Shown: piece after piece, positions 23,103-34,500 of the stretch
Position numbering within the stretch: position 1 is the stretch's first letter
Layout: every line of letters begins with the position of its first letter
Source of the DNA: Eretmocerus hayati
Taxonomy: Eukaryota > Arthropoda > Insecta > Hymenoptera > Aphelinidae
NCBI GenBank assembly: GCA_029851415.1
Contig: CM056742.1
Span: forward strand, 159,221,121-159,285,120
Length of the DNA: 64,000 bases
Direction: 5' to 3'
Program-made: the position numbers and the translations under genes
The notes under the pieces: model-generated
Database searches by the model: none
What the model saw: only the letters and a program-made list of their open reading frames with translations
What the model was told of the DNA's origin: nothing

Positions 23103-24053
23103 TGATTCCGCCGAAAGTGTGATTTTTTGGGGCCAAAATCGTCGTGGGGAGTGATTTGGGTCCAAAAATTATTTCAGTCTCAGACGAGTTTCGGTGGCTC
23201 ATAGAAGTTGATTTACACTGGTTTGGACATAAAAAGGAAGTATCTTGAGCTACATGTTCCAAAATTGAACCCAGAAGAAGAAATTCCAAGTTTAAGGGGT
23301 CGCGGAGGGGGACGGAATTGACATTTCGCCACTGAAATTATTCCCACGGCTCGACAACCAATCGTAGACTCTTGTCCGCATAGAATTGATCCAATGCAAC
23401 CAAATACTTCATGAAAATGTGTTCCACAAAGCGATATAGCGCGTTGGGGAGAAGCGCAACATGGGGACGGAAAGGACAGAAAATTTTGTACGCCATTCTG
23501 AAAACACGTTCATGTGGTGCGCCCGGCTACAGATTCGAGTTTTCGACTATACTGTCGCACATCGACTAAGTAGGTGTATCTGGATTTCTAGAAATCAACC
23601 TCATCGGTTAGAAGGGCTCAATAGACGATCGGGGACTTTGCCGATCTTATTAGTGCTGTGCGAGCAGTTTCGGAGCAAATCCGTCTTCAAAATGCCGGAT
23701 AGCCCTGCGCGAGATGAGACTTCAATTTCGATTCGGGCAGAGAGGTGGATTATGTTTTTTGAAGTATTACAAATTGAAGTGCATAACTACATATGGGGGT
23801 TTTTGACTCCGCGTATGCGTCGTGATGTCAAAATGCGTATGAAGTCAAAATTTGAAGCTCATGTCCCTACAGGGGACCGGAAGGACATTTCGACCCTTTA
23901 TCAAGCATTATAAAATAAAGGAACGTTAGGATCGTCTCCAAAACTATTAACATAGTTGCGCTACAATAGAATATATACCCCAAAAAATCGCTACAACACA
24001 CATTCCATCCCTGGAATTTGGAACACGAAAAATTCCACTTTCGGCGGAATCAC
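23103..24053. mobile_element. Possible TIR element, about 950 bp
   Basis: TGATTCCGCCGAAAGTG is present at 23103-23119 and, inverted, near 24035-24052. The next 20 bp inward are also similar in both arms (ATTTTTtggggcCAAA type). A 150-codon ATG frame (23461-23913, plus) lies inside but shows no transposase motif that I recognise. No clear target duplication was found. Coincidence cannot be ruled out, although a 17-bp exact terminal match makes it unlikely. Confidence 0.45.
23461..23913 (+). CDS. Hypothetical ORF inside the possible TIR element
   Basis: An ATG-started frame of 150 codons. The product is basic and arginine-rich, has no signal peptide, membrane segment or recognised domain, and ends in a short acidic/basic mix. 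Its position between two inverted repeats suggests it could be a remnant of a transposon protein or a chance frame. I do not recognise it and give it little weight. Confidence 0.15.
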   Translation: MGTERTENFVRHSENTFMWCARLQIRVFDYTVAHRLSRCIWISRNQPHRLEGLNRRSGTLPILLVLCEQFRSKSVFKMPDSPARDETSISIRAERWIMFFEVLQIEVHNYIWGFLTPRMRRDVKMRMKSKFEAHVPTGDRKDISTLYQAL

Positions 24054-26367
24054 TCATATACCGATAAATAGAATCCTGGCCCTCCACCCTCTACACATAA
24101 AATAGCGCGTGCGATAGTACGTACCTAATAATAAGGCCACATACCGCGAGAAAGAGATGCCGCACAAAAGGTGACCTTGAGCTTTTTTTGCGCTCGATAT
24201 ACCACTCCAACGCAAACTGCATACCGTCATCGAGGTTCTGCAGAACATACACAGATAGCTATGAAAACCCTCCGCATCATCATCCTCAGCACCAAGATTT
24301 CAGATAAGAGTGAAGTCTGCGCAAAAGCATCACGCCCGCGCCGTTTAAAAAGGGCATGGCTGGTATTTATAAAGATACCGAACAAAGCCGGCCACCGTGT
24401 ATATCTCGATAGTATGTTAACACACATTCTTTAGAGGGTATGCACACATATATAAATATATAGATAGCGATGTTCAAGGTCGACCCGCGGGCGAATATAT
24501 CGTGCGACTCTCGCGGTAATCGTCTATACAGGTTAGAAGATATATACACACAACACGTGAGAGACTATATATGGCGGGGTCAAATTCCGGGTGTGCGAAA
24601 CAGTCTTATGGTATTGTTGCAATGAAGAGGGGTTGGTTGGTTGGTTGGCGAACCGAATGAATTTTGACGGGGGCTACTCTTATGATGCTGATGATGATGC
24701 TGATTTTGCCCCCAGCGTGAGAACGAAAATGATGCACCGGATATACAGGGAGTTTTTACAGTGTAGCATACGGATGACGAAACAAGGGATGAATCGATAG
24801 ATGGATGGTTGATGTTGATATGTATTTATATCTGCTTGCGGGGATGTTTTGCGAATGACGCTTATTTATCTCAGTCTTGTTGGTTACTGATGACGGCGTG
24901 GTTCTATTTTTGTGGATGAGTAACGATGACGTTGTCTGTGCGGATAGATGATTCCCAGTTTCGATTGTGGTCAGGTCATTCCATTGTATCATGGGAAAGC
25001 CCACAAGAGTGCGATGAAAATAAAAGTAAGAGGGATGATACATTTACGTCATTAAGGTATAGAGTAAACAGTTTAAAAGCGTCTCTAATAACAAAAAACA
25101 AAGGAGACAATGGTTGATTGACATGCAAAGAAGATCGTCATCTTAGGATGAAAAACAATGTTAATCAGTACTCAGATAACTGTAGGATTATTTGAGAAAG
25201 AGAAGAAACGATGACTCGAATATCACGTTGTCATGGAAAAAAAACTTCATACATATATGAAGATGATGAAACATTTAAAAATGTATGAGTGCGAGTACGT
25301 ATTGATTGAGTTAGGCCGATCAATTTTTTTTTCACCATGATTCCAGAAGAATTTCGCGTAAATTTGAGAGAACAGTATACCTATCCACAAAATATCTACA
25401 ATGACATCACCTTTCATCGAAAATTTCCCATTTCCAATGGGATGATGCATTTATTTAATCAAAGAGTCAAGACTATTAGAAATTCATTCCAATTCAAACT
25501 TATTTTAGGGCTGATTCCTTCCCATCAGTTTCCTCATAGCCCGATCAAAATAAACTTTCGCCCTATCCCAAATTGGCCGATTTAGGGATCCAATAAGCCC
25601 TTAATCTCTACGAGAAAGAACCTTGATAACACAGTGATCCACCAAAAGCCGACCGACAACGTTTTCAAGAATTTTCCAATAAGTGTTATGAAATTACTGT
25701 AAAAAGATAAACAATTTTAAGAGATTGCTGTGGTCAAACAGCAAACTAAATTACATCCACACGAATATTCACGCTAATATATGACAAGCAGCAGGTACCT
25801 AACTCCTTTATTGTATCAAACACGCGTGCGCATCCACTTGAATCCCAGACTCTGGTCAGTCTTCACTTCATGCTCTATAACGACTGGATGACAGGATATA
25901 CTGTCATCTGGTTTTACTTTCGTAGAAAGTAGGAGTGCACGCACGTCTTTCTTTTGCCCATGTTTGAGCTACGTGAATGTCACTATTTCCTTAATCGCTT
26001 CGAGAGCCACTTTGAGCCATTGTTTAATAAATCGCCATCTAAAGAGAAAACTAGAAAAGCACAGTCCAGCTTTTGTTTCACAGTGATAGAGCGAGGATAA
26101 AATTCATTACGCCAAAGTGAACTAGTGCAATTTAAAATTGTGTGCATTCAGATATTTTGTTATTAACGCCTGAAAAAGTGATGGATGGTTTTTGTGGATG
26201 GAATGGCACAGTCAAGTAATTCATAACGAGTATAGCAAGATCTTCAAAATAGCTTCGGAAAGAAATCATAGCAACTATTGCAACATTTTATGAGTGTGAT
26301 AGCTTTTAGAATTTTGACAATATTTGAATTCGTACTCTCTATCAGCAAGATTAGAATAAAAGAGAAT
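24054..26367. other. Non-coding stretch
   Basis: No gene supported. It has a short (TTGG)n run near 24632-24650 and a TGATGA-type simple repeat near 24680-24705. Nothing else was recognised. Confidence 0.5.
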
Positions 26368-26372
26368 CTAAA

Positions 26373-26600
26373 GGTGCGTCCACAAATGAAGCGCATGAGC
26401 CGTCCACCAAATTTGATCCCGCTTGTGCATTTTACACGTAACCGGCTGATCCAAAACAGAAACTAAGGTTAGCAACTAAAAACGATAGACGATCTCGTAG
26501 CAGACCGATGTAAAAATGCACAAACGGGATCAAATTTGGTGAGCAATGCATAAACCATGAGCTAGCGTGTGCCGGCATGCACGTCATTTGTGGACACACC
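26373..26600. mobile_element. 228-bp MITE with 5-bp target duplication
   Basis: The termini are inverted: the left is GGTGCGTCCACAAATGA and the right, reversed, is GGTGTGTCCACAAATGA. A second shared block, CACCAAATTTGATCCCG followed by TTTGTGCATTTT, lies inside each arm; the right arm has about 35 extra bases between the blocks. The element is flanked by CTAAA at 26368-26372 and 26601-26605, a plausible 5-bp duplication. Non-coding. The superfamily is not assigned. Confidence 0.75.
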
Positions 26601-26605
26601 CTAAA

Positions 26606-28404
26606 AGAGCTAGCAACGCGCAGACAACAAACACGAATATCGATAAGTATTCTCGAGGGAACCGTCAATATGGTCAATTTCCGATCGAACATTAAGTACG
26701 CCAGACGTCTGATATAGCTTCTCATATGGCCTGACATAGTATAATAACGTTCAATGAGCTATAATCAATAGCCTGTTGATTGCTGATCTACATGGCGTCT
26801 AATCCTTGTAAATAGTGTATGCTTCAAAGCTAGACTAACTAAAATCAACCATCTTTCAATAGACTACGCAACCCTTCAAAAAAATGCACAGCGGTATAGC
26901 CACGTGCGTGTGTCACAAACCCTTGTCTAGGACCCTTAGAAACCCTATCACCAAGTGTTGTATAGACTTTTGACAAAGGAATTTCTCGTTGCTAGCTTAT
27001 AAAACGAGCTGTTGGCTGCAGCCACTGATTCGAACTCTTTTAGCGAATATCGATCGTCAAAAAAGATGTCCCACTGCTTCTCGTTTCCATCATAGAAAAA
27101 GAAATCGCATTTTAAGCGTTTATGTACTCAAACTTTGTTTGCCATGGCAAGAAACCACAGCAAAGCTAAGCTTTTGGCAAACAGTCCTCGGAACAGTCTC
27201 TATAACCCCGCTAAAGATTTTAGCACCAGCTCGTGTAAGTACAGACTGGAATGAGAAAGTCGAAGTCAGCAAATTCAGAGTGATGGGTGTGCCTTAGGTA
27301 TTAATTGATGCCATCTCAAGTGTCTAATCTCAGTTGAACAGACGCGTTTTGCAGTTTTTTGGATAGGTGTAGAATTCACAGATATGCTTGACCATAAAAT
27401 ATGTGTGAGTGCGCTCTGAGACAGGCATAGAGACATTCTGAAAGGCCATGATATAATCCAAGAAAACATAAGGCAGATGAAACCTCAATCGATGTTTTAT
27501 TCCTCATGGGCAGAATTCCTGAGAAATTGTTTGCAACAATTTTTGTAAAATTAAAAGATTACACTTCAGGAATGTTTCATAAGGTTGATACTCGGGATGA
27601 AATGCTTAACTGGTATCAAAACTCCTATTTCAATATTCCGTGGAAAGAGTAGCAATTAATGACAATCTTGAAATCGGGAGTCAACGCTGCTTTCAGAAAA
27701 AACGAAGCGCCACATTAGAATATTACCCTCTTGCAGATGCAAGTAAATGTACAGCTCAAGCAACGTACTTCTTGCTTGATACATGTCATGTTCTTGAAGA
27801 CTATTTTGCACCTTGATGGACTCTCGATATTGCAAATGTACAACAATGAGTCTCTTCGCACTGCAAACTCAATCAACACGACGTTGCTAGACGATAAATT
27901 GCTTGGTTGACAGTGTGTTACATCACCGTACAGAAAGGAAGACCAATACTAGTCGCCAACTTATGCAGAAAATGTATTAAGCTTAAAAATTTGTTAGTCG
28001 GTCACGTTGTTTATATTAGCGAACAGGGTTGCACCGGAAACGAAATTGCATAATTTTCCAATGTTGATATTTTTTGAAGAAGATGAGGCCAACAAACTAC
28101 TCTTTCTGCAACACTGATAATTTATATTGCGCCGATTAGGAATTCAAAAGTCAAGGCTCAAAGGTCACGGTACATTTCAATTCAACTTCAAACAATTCAA
28201 AACGTTCGTTCAGTTTTCTCTTGAATTCCTGAATTCAATTCAATGAATTTTTCGATTCGGGTCTGCATCATTTCTCTAACGACCATTCAATACAGACTCG
28301 AAAAACTGAAGACCTCTGAAAATAATATTTGAAGTAGTTACGAAACAATAATGAACCAAGACCTCGCCAAGACAAATCATTTGGTAAGACAGCTCTAAAA
28401 ACTT
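26606..28404. other. Non-coding stretch
   Basis: No gene supported. A 102-codon frame at 26989-27297 shows no recognisable motif. No repeat structure was noticed. Confidence 0.45.
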
Positions 28405-28480
28405 ATTTTTTGACACACTGTGCGAGAAAGTAACTTTTTCGCACTGATTTTCCACTTTCTCTCACAGTTTGTCAAAAAAT
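28405..28480. repeat. 76-bp hairpin, 27-bp arms
   Basis: The arm ATTTTTTGACACACTGTG (continuing to AGAAAGT) at 28405-28431 is inverted at 28454-28480 with two mismatches, around a loop of about 22 bases. It may be part of a larger repeat with the next feature. Confidence 0.75.
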
Positions 28481-28619
28481 AGTATTCGATACACGGGTGT
28501 TAAGCTTATTATCCGCAACCTCGTATTGATTCCGACCTTCGCCTGCGGCTCAGGCCGGAAACCCAACACCCGCACGCGAAAAAAAGTTTTTCCACCCTTG
28601 TATCGAAATGTACTATTTC
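28477..28619. repeat. Inverted-repeat element with GCGAAGGTCG-type core
   Basis: AATAGTATTCGATACACGGG at the left is inverted near 28593-28619 as CCCTTGTATCGAAATGTACT. The interior (28527-28563) carries a motif, reversed GCAGGCGAAGGTCGGAATCA, that recurs near 44825-44860 and 52286-52316. Family unknown. Confidence 0.55.
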
Positions 28620-28622
28620 TTC

Positions 28623-30399
28623 AACTGACATATCTGATTAGGAATATCTGATGGGGAAGATGAGTGCACAATATTTAATACATTTTGGTATCATAAACTT
28701 TTTTTCTACATTAGCTGACCGTCACTGTAAATTCAAATATGAAAATTGGAAAAGCGCCATACTTGAAAAAGGAACACAGATAACAATCGATGGGATTGAG
28801 ATCGACAGTCGGTAAGAATAGTTTACAATTTTATGATTTAATGCAATCATCAAGTAAATTTCAACAGTAAATACAATAAAAATTGGTGAGAATCGGTTTT
28901 ACCGCCAGATGCATTGAGATTAAAAAACAATTGTTACCACTAAACAAAAAAGGTCACTGAAAATCACGTAACACAAAAGAAAAACACGTGCCAATGCCAC
29001 AGCATTGGAAAATATCTTGCAAGATAGCCTTTTGTGGTTTGGACGACTATCTCAAATGCGGTAAATTACGGTTACTCGACTCAGAAGACACGGTTTCGTG
29101 AGCGCGGATGACACCCGATGATTATCGCGACACTTTCTTTTTCGTCGCGTTCATGCCCAGGAGCAGTACATTTTTGTCCACAGTTCTTATAAAGGTGAAA
29201 CTGCTGATAATTTTTCCATGATTCAGTTCTCTTGGAACTTTTGTTATTGTTACAAAATAGTTCGAGTTGGAATAGCAATCCATGGAAGTTGTAATTCAGA
29301 CAATTATTGTTGACCAAGTGTTTTTCTGATACAGGGTATGCGGAAAACTTCAATTTTCTCAAAATACAGAATTCAGAAAAATCCACTAAGTTATAACAAA
29401 GATTGGTCAAAATGATCAAAAACCATTGCTTCTGTGTTGGTCGAAGAACAAAGTATGAATTATCATCGAATGGCAACATTCACGCTATAATTTTGCATAC
29501 GGAGGATTACTCGGTCGCTTGACCGAGAATACTTATTTCTCTGAAGTGGTTTGAATTTCGTCGGAGTTGCTGGAAACGCATATAATGCACACAAATTGCG
29601 TCCCGAAGTCTTTTGAAACTGCACGTACATTCGCGCAAATACCATGAATTGTGCAGTGCACGTGCAATGAAATATGGCTATTTTTGCGCTATTCTAACAA
29701 ATTGTCAGCGCAGACTCACACTCGAGATACTTTTCAAAGTCAGGCGAAACCATGCCATTTGATTATTTTTTCTCTGTTGATTTACTCCTCGAACAGATAC
29801 TTGTTACATTTCCGACGCAGTGGCGCGCGACGACCATTAGAATGTTGTATAATGATGATTTACTTGGATCTAATGTTGTAATCGATGAGATGAGATTCTT
29901 GCCTCCAAGGCTAAATAGATCAAACTTCCAAAATCAAAATCGAAACATTTTTTCTGTCCATGATTATAACAAATTTGGGATCAATAGAAATCCAGGAGAG
30001 AAATCTGTTACCGTTTGGAAAATACCTAAATTTTCAGAAAGCAGTGGCAAACTTCGAAAAATCCACGATTTTAAAGAAAAAGCTCATTAACCCCATCACA
30101 TAATTTTTGGCAAACTTAAGAACTCATTCCTTCTACAATGAAGTCTATACAAGTTTCTATTCTGTATGGAAAGAAATGGAAAAAACCCCAAATTTTCCAA
30201 TCTGTAACTTTTTTTGACGTTATTTTGCCTCTCTCCAACTACTATTGAATGATATTTTTTGAGTCACAAAATTTTTCCGAGACCAAGAAATGAGGTGTCG
30301 AGTGAGCGCGTAATAAGACTTTAAATTGTGGACATCATTTTTCTGATCGATCTATCCATCATTTGCACCATCATTGTGTCCTTAAATACATAAGTTCAT
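28623..30399. other. Non-coding stretch
   Basis: No gene supported. The 132-codon minus frame at 29081-29479 and the 112-codon plus frame at 29752-30090 lack recognisable domains. Confidence 0.45.
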
Positions 30400-31596
30400 T
30401 AGACTTACTAGGCGAAACTACCGCCATCGTTTGCAAAAATAGGTGAGTGGAATTTTTTTGTGGGATCCTTTCCGGAAGACCCTCCTGATCATAGAGACGT
30501 ATGGACCCAAGCCGAATTCCGATGCAACATTGTTTAAACCGAAATTGTTTAAGAGGATATCGGATACCGACATCGTCGAGTTTTCGAATTTCTCCGTGAA
30601 CTATCGAGATATCCGGACTCTACTAAGTAACGCCGATTCTGTATGGCTCATAGAATTGGTGTTACTTGTTAGATTTTTGATATCCCAAAAACTCAGCGAG
30701 AAATCCGAAAACTCGACCATGTCGGTAACTGTACAATATTGATAGAACTCCGACATCCCCTTAAACAATTGAGACAAATCACTTATTTCGCCCTGAAACT
30801 AATTTTATAAGGTAATTTGGGATATTTTGGATCGAAAAGTATTCTTGTCATTTTTCTCTAGGAGCCATCATTTCCGAGCTATAAGCGTTTCAAAGCGTTG
30901 AAAAAATGCGAATTTTGCGATTCTGAACGTTAAATAAAGGTAGCAACAAAGCGAGAAATCGATGTTCTCAAGGTCGGGATCTATTCACTATAGGGTGTCC
31001 TCTACAGGTTCCAATAGCAAAAGTCCATGGTCCCGGCTCAGAACCTTCCGTTTTCCGGAAGTTTTCAATGCACTGTTTTGAATGGATCTGAGATTGACTA
31101 TATATATTTATCGGTCCGAGATGTACATAGCTATACTGTCGCCTGTAGAAACAGTGCTTTGAAAACTTCCGGAAAACGGAAGGTTCTGAGCCGGGACCAT
31201 GGAGTTTTGCTATTGGAACCTGTAGAGGATACCCTAGTGAATAGATCCCGACCTTGAGAACATGGATTTCTCGCTTTGTTGTTACCTTTATCCAACGTTC
31301 AAAATCGCAAAATTCGCGTTTTTTCAACTTTGAAACGCTTATAGCTCGGAAATGATGGCTCCTAGAGAAAAATGACAAGAATACTTGTCGATCCAAAATA
31401 TCCCAAATTACCTTATAAAATTAGTTTCAGGGAGAAATAAGTGATTTTTGTCAATTGTTTAAACAATGTTGCATCGGAATTCGGCTTGGGTCCATACGTC
31501 TCTATGATCAGGAGGGTCTTCCGGAGAGGATCCCACAAAAAAATTCCACTCACCTATTTTTGCAAACGATGGCGGTAGTTTCGCCTATATAGTCTA
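30400..31596. mobile_element. 1.2-kb palindromic element (long hairpin)
   Basis: Two arms of about 445 bp are inverted copies, right arm about 31150-31596 and left arm 30400-31078, with a loop of about 70 bases. The match is high across the length (roughly 95% by eye). The ends share TAGACT, a few unmatched bases, then TAGGCGAAACTACCGCC. The left arm is longer because a second hairpin is inserted at 30553-30760. Flanking bases do not fix the target duplication: TA or CAT are both possible. Neither arm codes for protein; the ORFs seen are mirror images. If transcribed, the RNA would form a very long double-stranded stem. Confidence 0.8.
30553..30760. mobile_element. TTAA-flanked hairpin nested in the left palindrome arm
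   Basis: This 208-bp insert is absent from the right arm of the palindrome, which shows the empty site around TTGTTTAAACAATTG (31452-31466). Its ends are inverted: GAGGATATCGGA and, reversed, GGGGATGTCGGA. Further inside, TACCGACAT.GTCGAGTTTTCG is also inverted. TTAA sits at both ends (30549-30552 and 30761-30764), as in piggyBac-type insertion. An extra 11 or so bases on the left side (ACCGAAATTGT) are not explained by a simple TTAA duplication. Confidence 0.65.
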
Positions 31597-34500
31597 CATC
31601 CATAGAGCAAGTTGAAAAGAAAAATAAGCGTGAAAATATTTAGAATGTAAACATAAACTCGAAAGTGTCACTTTAACAAAACATGTAAGATGAGTAAGTA
31701 TTCGCAAGAAGCAAAATATTGAATCATTGATTATATTTTATGACCGGCACTGAAGATACATCAAAACCCAGGAAGTACACCAGTTACGACTTTGCGAAAT
31801 AATAAAACTGCGATAACGCACACCTTTTATTTTCATTTAATTGGTATACCTTCAACTCACTAATAATGATACGTTTTAAAAACTAGTGTCAATATATTCT
31901 TTGTTATGCCAATAAAAAGGGAAATAATTTCCCAGGAACTTAGAACTATTAGATGACGTAGATCATGATAAATTGAGTTCAAGTATAAACAAATTCTTGA
32001 AATCATGAAAAGAGCAAGTGAAAAATTCTCATTCATCTAACCCAGAGCCAGAGCACGTATGTATGGATAAATCGAGGAAATATTATCAACCACACTGATC
32101 GACTAATAAACAGGAGAGAAATTATTGGTTCCAACGCATACATTATCGCGCTCTTATAGGACACCAGTGGAACAATGGCAAGCGCATAACAGAAGGAACT
32201 CACGGTCTGTTGGGAAATGAAGGCAGATTTTCTTCGGCGAATTCAAGTTCAATGAGACTGACAGTCTTTTTTTATCCACCCATTACGGAACACCCCATTC
32301 CCCGGCCATTAGTTGTCTATTTACTTTGGAAGTCGGAAACAGATGTGTATCATCACAATTCGAGGTATTTTTTAGGCCTTTCCCATTTCGAAATTTCAAT
32401 TTTCAATGCTTACCGCGCAAGAGAAGAGAAGAGCTTTTTTGCATACTGGATCATTTTCATACCGGAATATCGAGAAAGGGAATTCAATTCATATCGCAAT
32501 GAACCATGCATATTATCATACCCTTGCTTGGCCTTGGTAACTTTCACAGTTGAATTGCATCTCAGAAGATTCCAATCAAGATGACACATGTACGTACCTG
32601 AAACAAAAAGAAGTTGACCATTTTATTAGTATTAAGACTCGCACGGTCAATAATAAATCATTCTAATCCTTTCATTCTCAGCAGTGTAGTTGGAATAATG
32701 CACAAATAAGTAATTTTCATCTTGCATATTTTAGATATAGTACTCTAAGTTCATGAAATTTATGGAATGGAAATCCACTGCTTATTACAGGTGTACTGAA
32801 ATTACAAAGCCATCTGATGCAATCCGCTGCTGTGTGATCGAGACCTTATAGTTTCATGAGATATAACAGTCGTCTAACAAAAAATCTCACAGAAAAGACA
32901 CATCAATTCTACCATAACGAGGTATCCGATCAACAATTATTGTGCAATGATCTTTTCCAATCCAATGCAGCCAGTTTAATGTTTACGACCAAAGTTCCAG
33001 TCTGATTCAGTCACATGCTCACAGACAATTGCCCATTTGATCATGCTTTAAACGGCATCATATATTGGATTTAGGTATATTGAAATTGCAACATTTACAT
33101 AATGCGCGTAAAATGCGCACAATGGCTCACCAACACGTACTCTTATATATTTCTTTGACTTTTTCCCATATCCGATACCCCAAATCACCATATTTCTCCA
33201 CTCAGTTTTGTACCCAACACCAGATACTCCAAAAACTGCTCCACATCAAAAATATAGTCCTGTATGAGTATATAAACAAGAGAAGTAAGTTCGTATCCGT
33301 GTTTCACGCTGTATGATGTTTAGGCTAATGGGAAAGCTCACTCTGAATCTTGTAAACATGGATTAAATGAGGAACCAGACTCAGAGAGGTATATACTCAA
33401 ATACGATTTCATGTTGGTCGATTATAAAAAATCAAACTAGTCGAGATTAGGAATGCACACGAGGCAAAGCTTGTACAACATGAGCAGGATATATGCTTTC
33501 GAGGTCTCGTGGTGCGAAAGTCACGCAATATATTCATTGCAAGGGTTGTAAGAAAAGACTTTTACCCATTTTTTCTGGAATAGAAATAGGGTGAAAGAAA
33601 GAGAGAGAGAAAGAGTTTGCGTGTAACCACTTGAAATGTATGAAGCAGAAAAAAGACAACTCTACTCCATAATAGATATAGTACACTGCATCCAAGGATT
33701 GCGACTGCATTTAGACTGCCAGGCCTTGTTCGTAGAAAGTTTAATCGCTCCCAAGAGAGCTCGTAAATCTTTGAATAGGAAAAGCCAAGTCGAATAAAAT
33801 TAGATATCATGTCTAGGAATTGATGCGGTTAGGCCAGTTATTCACTTCAAGGATCAATAAATTCATTAATTACCAAGTCTGATTGTAGACAATGAAAATT
33901 TTGAGGAGAAGAGAGAGAATATCCAGGAACGAAATGAAGCAATTTCCGTATTTTCGAGAGCACTGACGACCATAAATAAGATTCTTGAAATTGCAGTAAT
34001 CAACGAGCTATACTACTATTACATTTCCTGATTTCGTATCTATTTTGGCAACACAGTCCTCGTAAAATTTTTAGCAATAAAATATGTTACTGCAGAATCA
34101 ATAATTTGAAACATCAAAATGATAATTACATCAAATATACCATGTATCCACGATATTTGGAGTGTTTGTTTTGTACGAATTATAATGATCACATTGACGA
34201 TTCGAAATATAATGGACACGTTGACGAGTTGATTTTGAGAATGTCAAAAACCAATCGAAAAAAAGTATTTGATTGTGAGAAAGTGCAATTTATTCTGATC
34301 TAGTTCATTTATAGTTATTGTGACTTTTTTTGTTATGGTGCATGAATTTCTCAATTTTCTTGACTTTGTGGCGGAACAAAAGTGAAAATTTGCGAGAATG
34401 CTTTATGGTAACTGGTTTCAGTCCATGACATTATGTATCTGGATGAAATGAAAAAAAGTCAAATTATTAACTCAACAGTATAAAATTTCTGAAAAGTACT

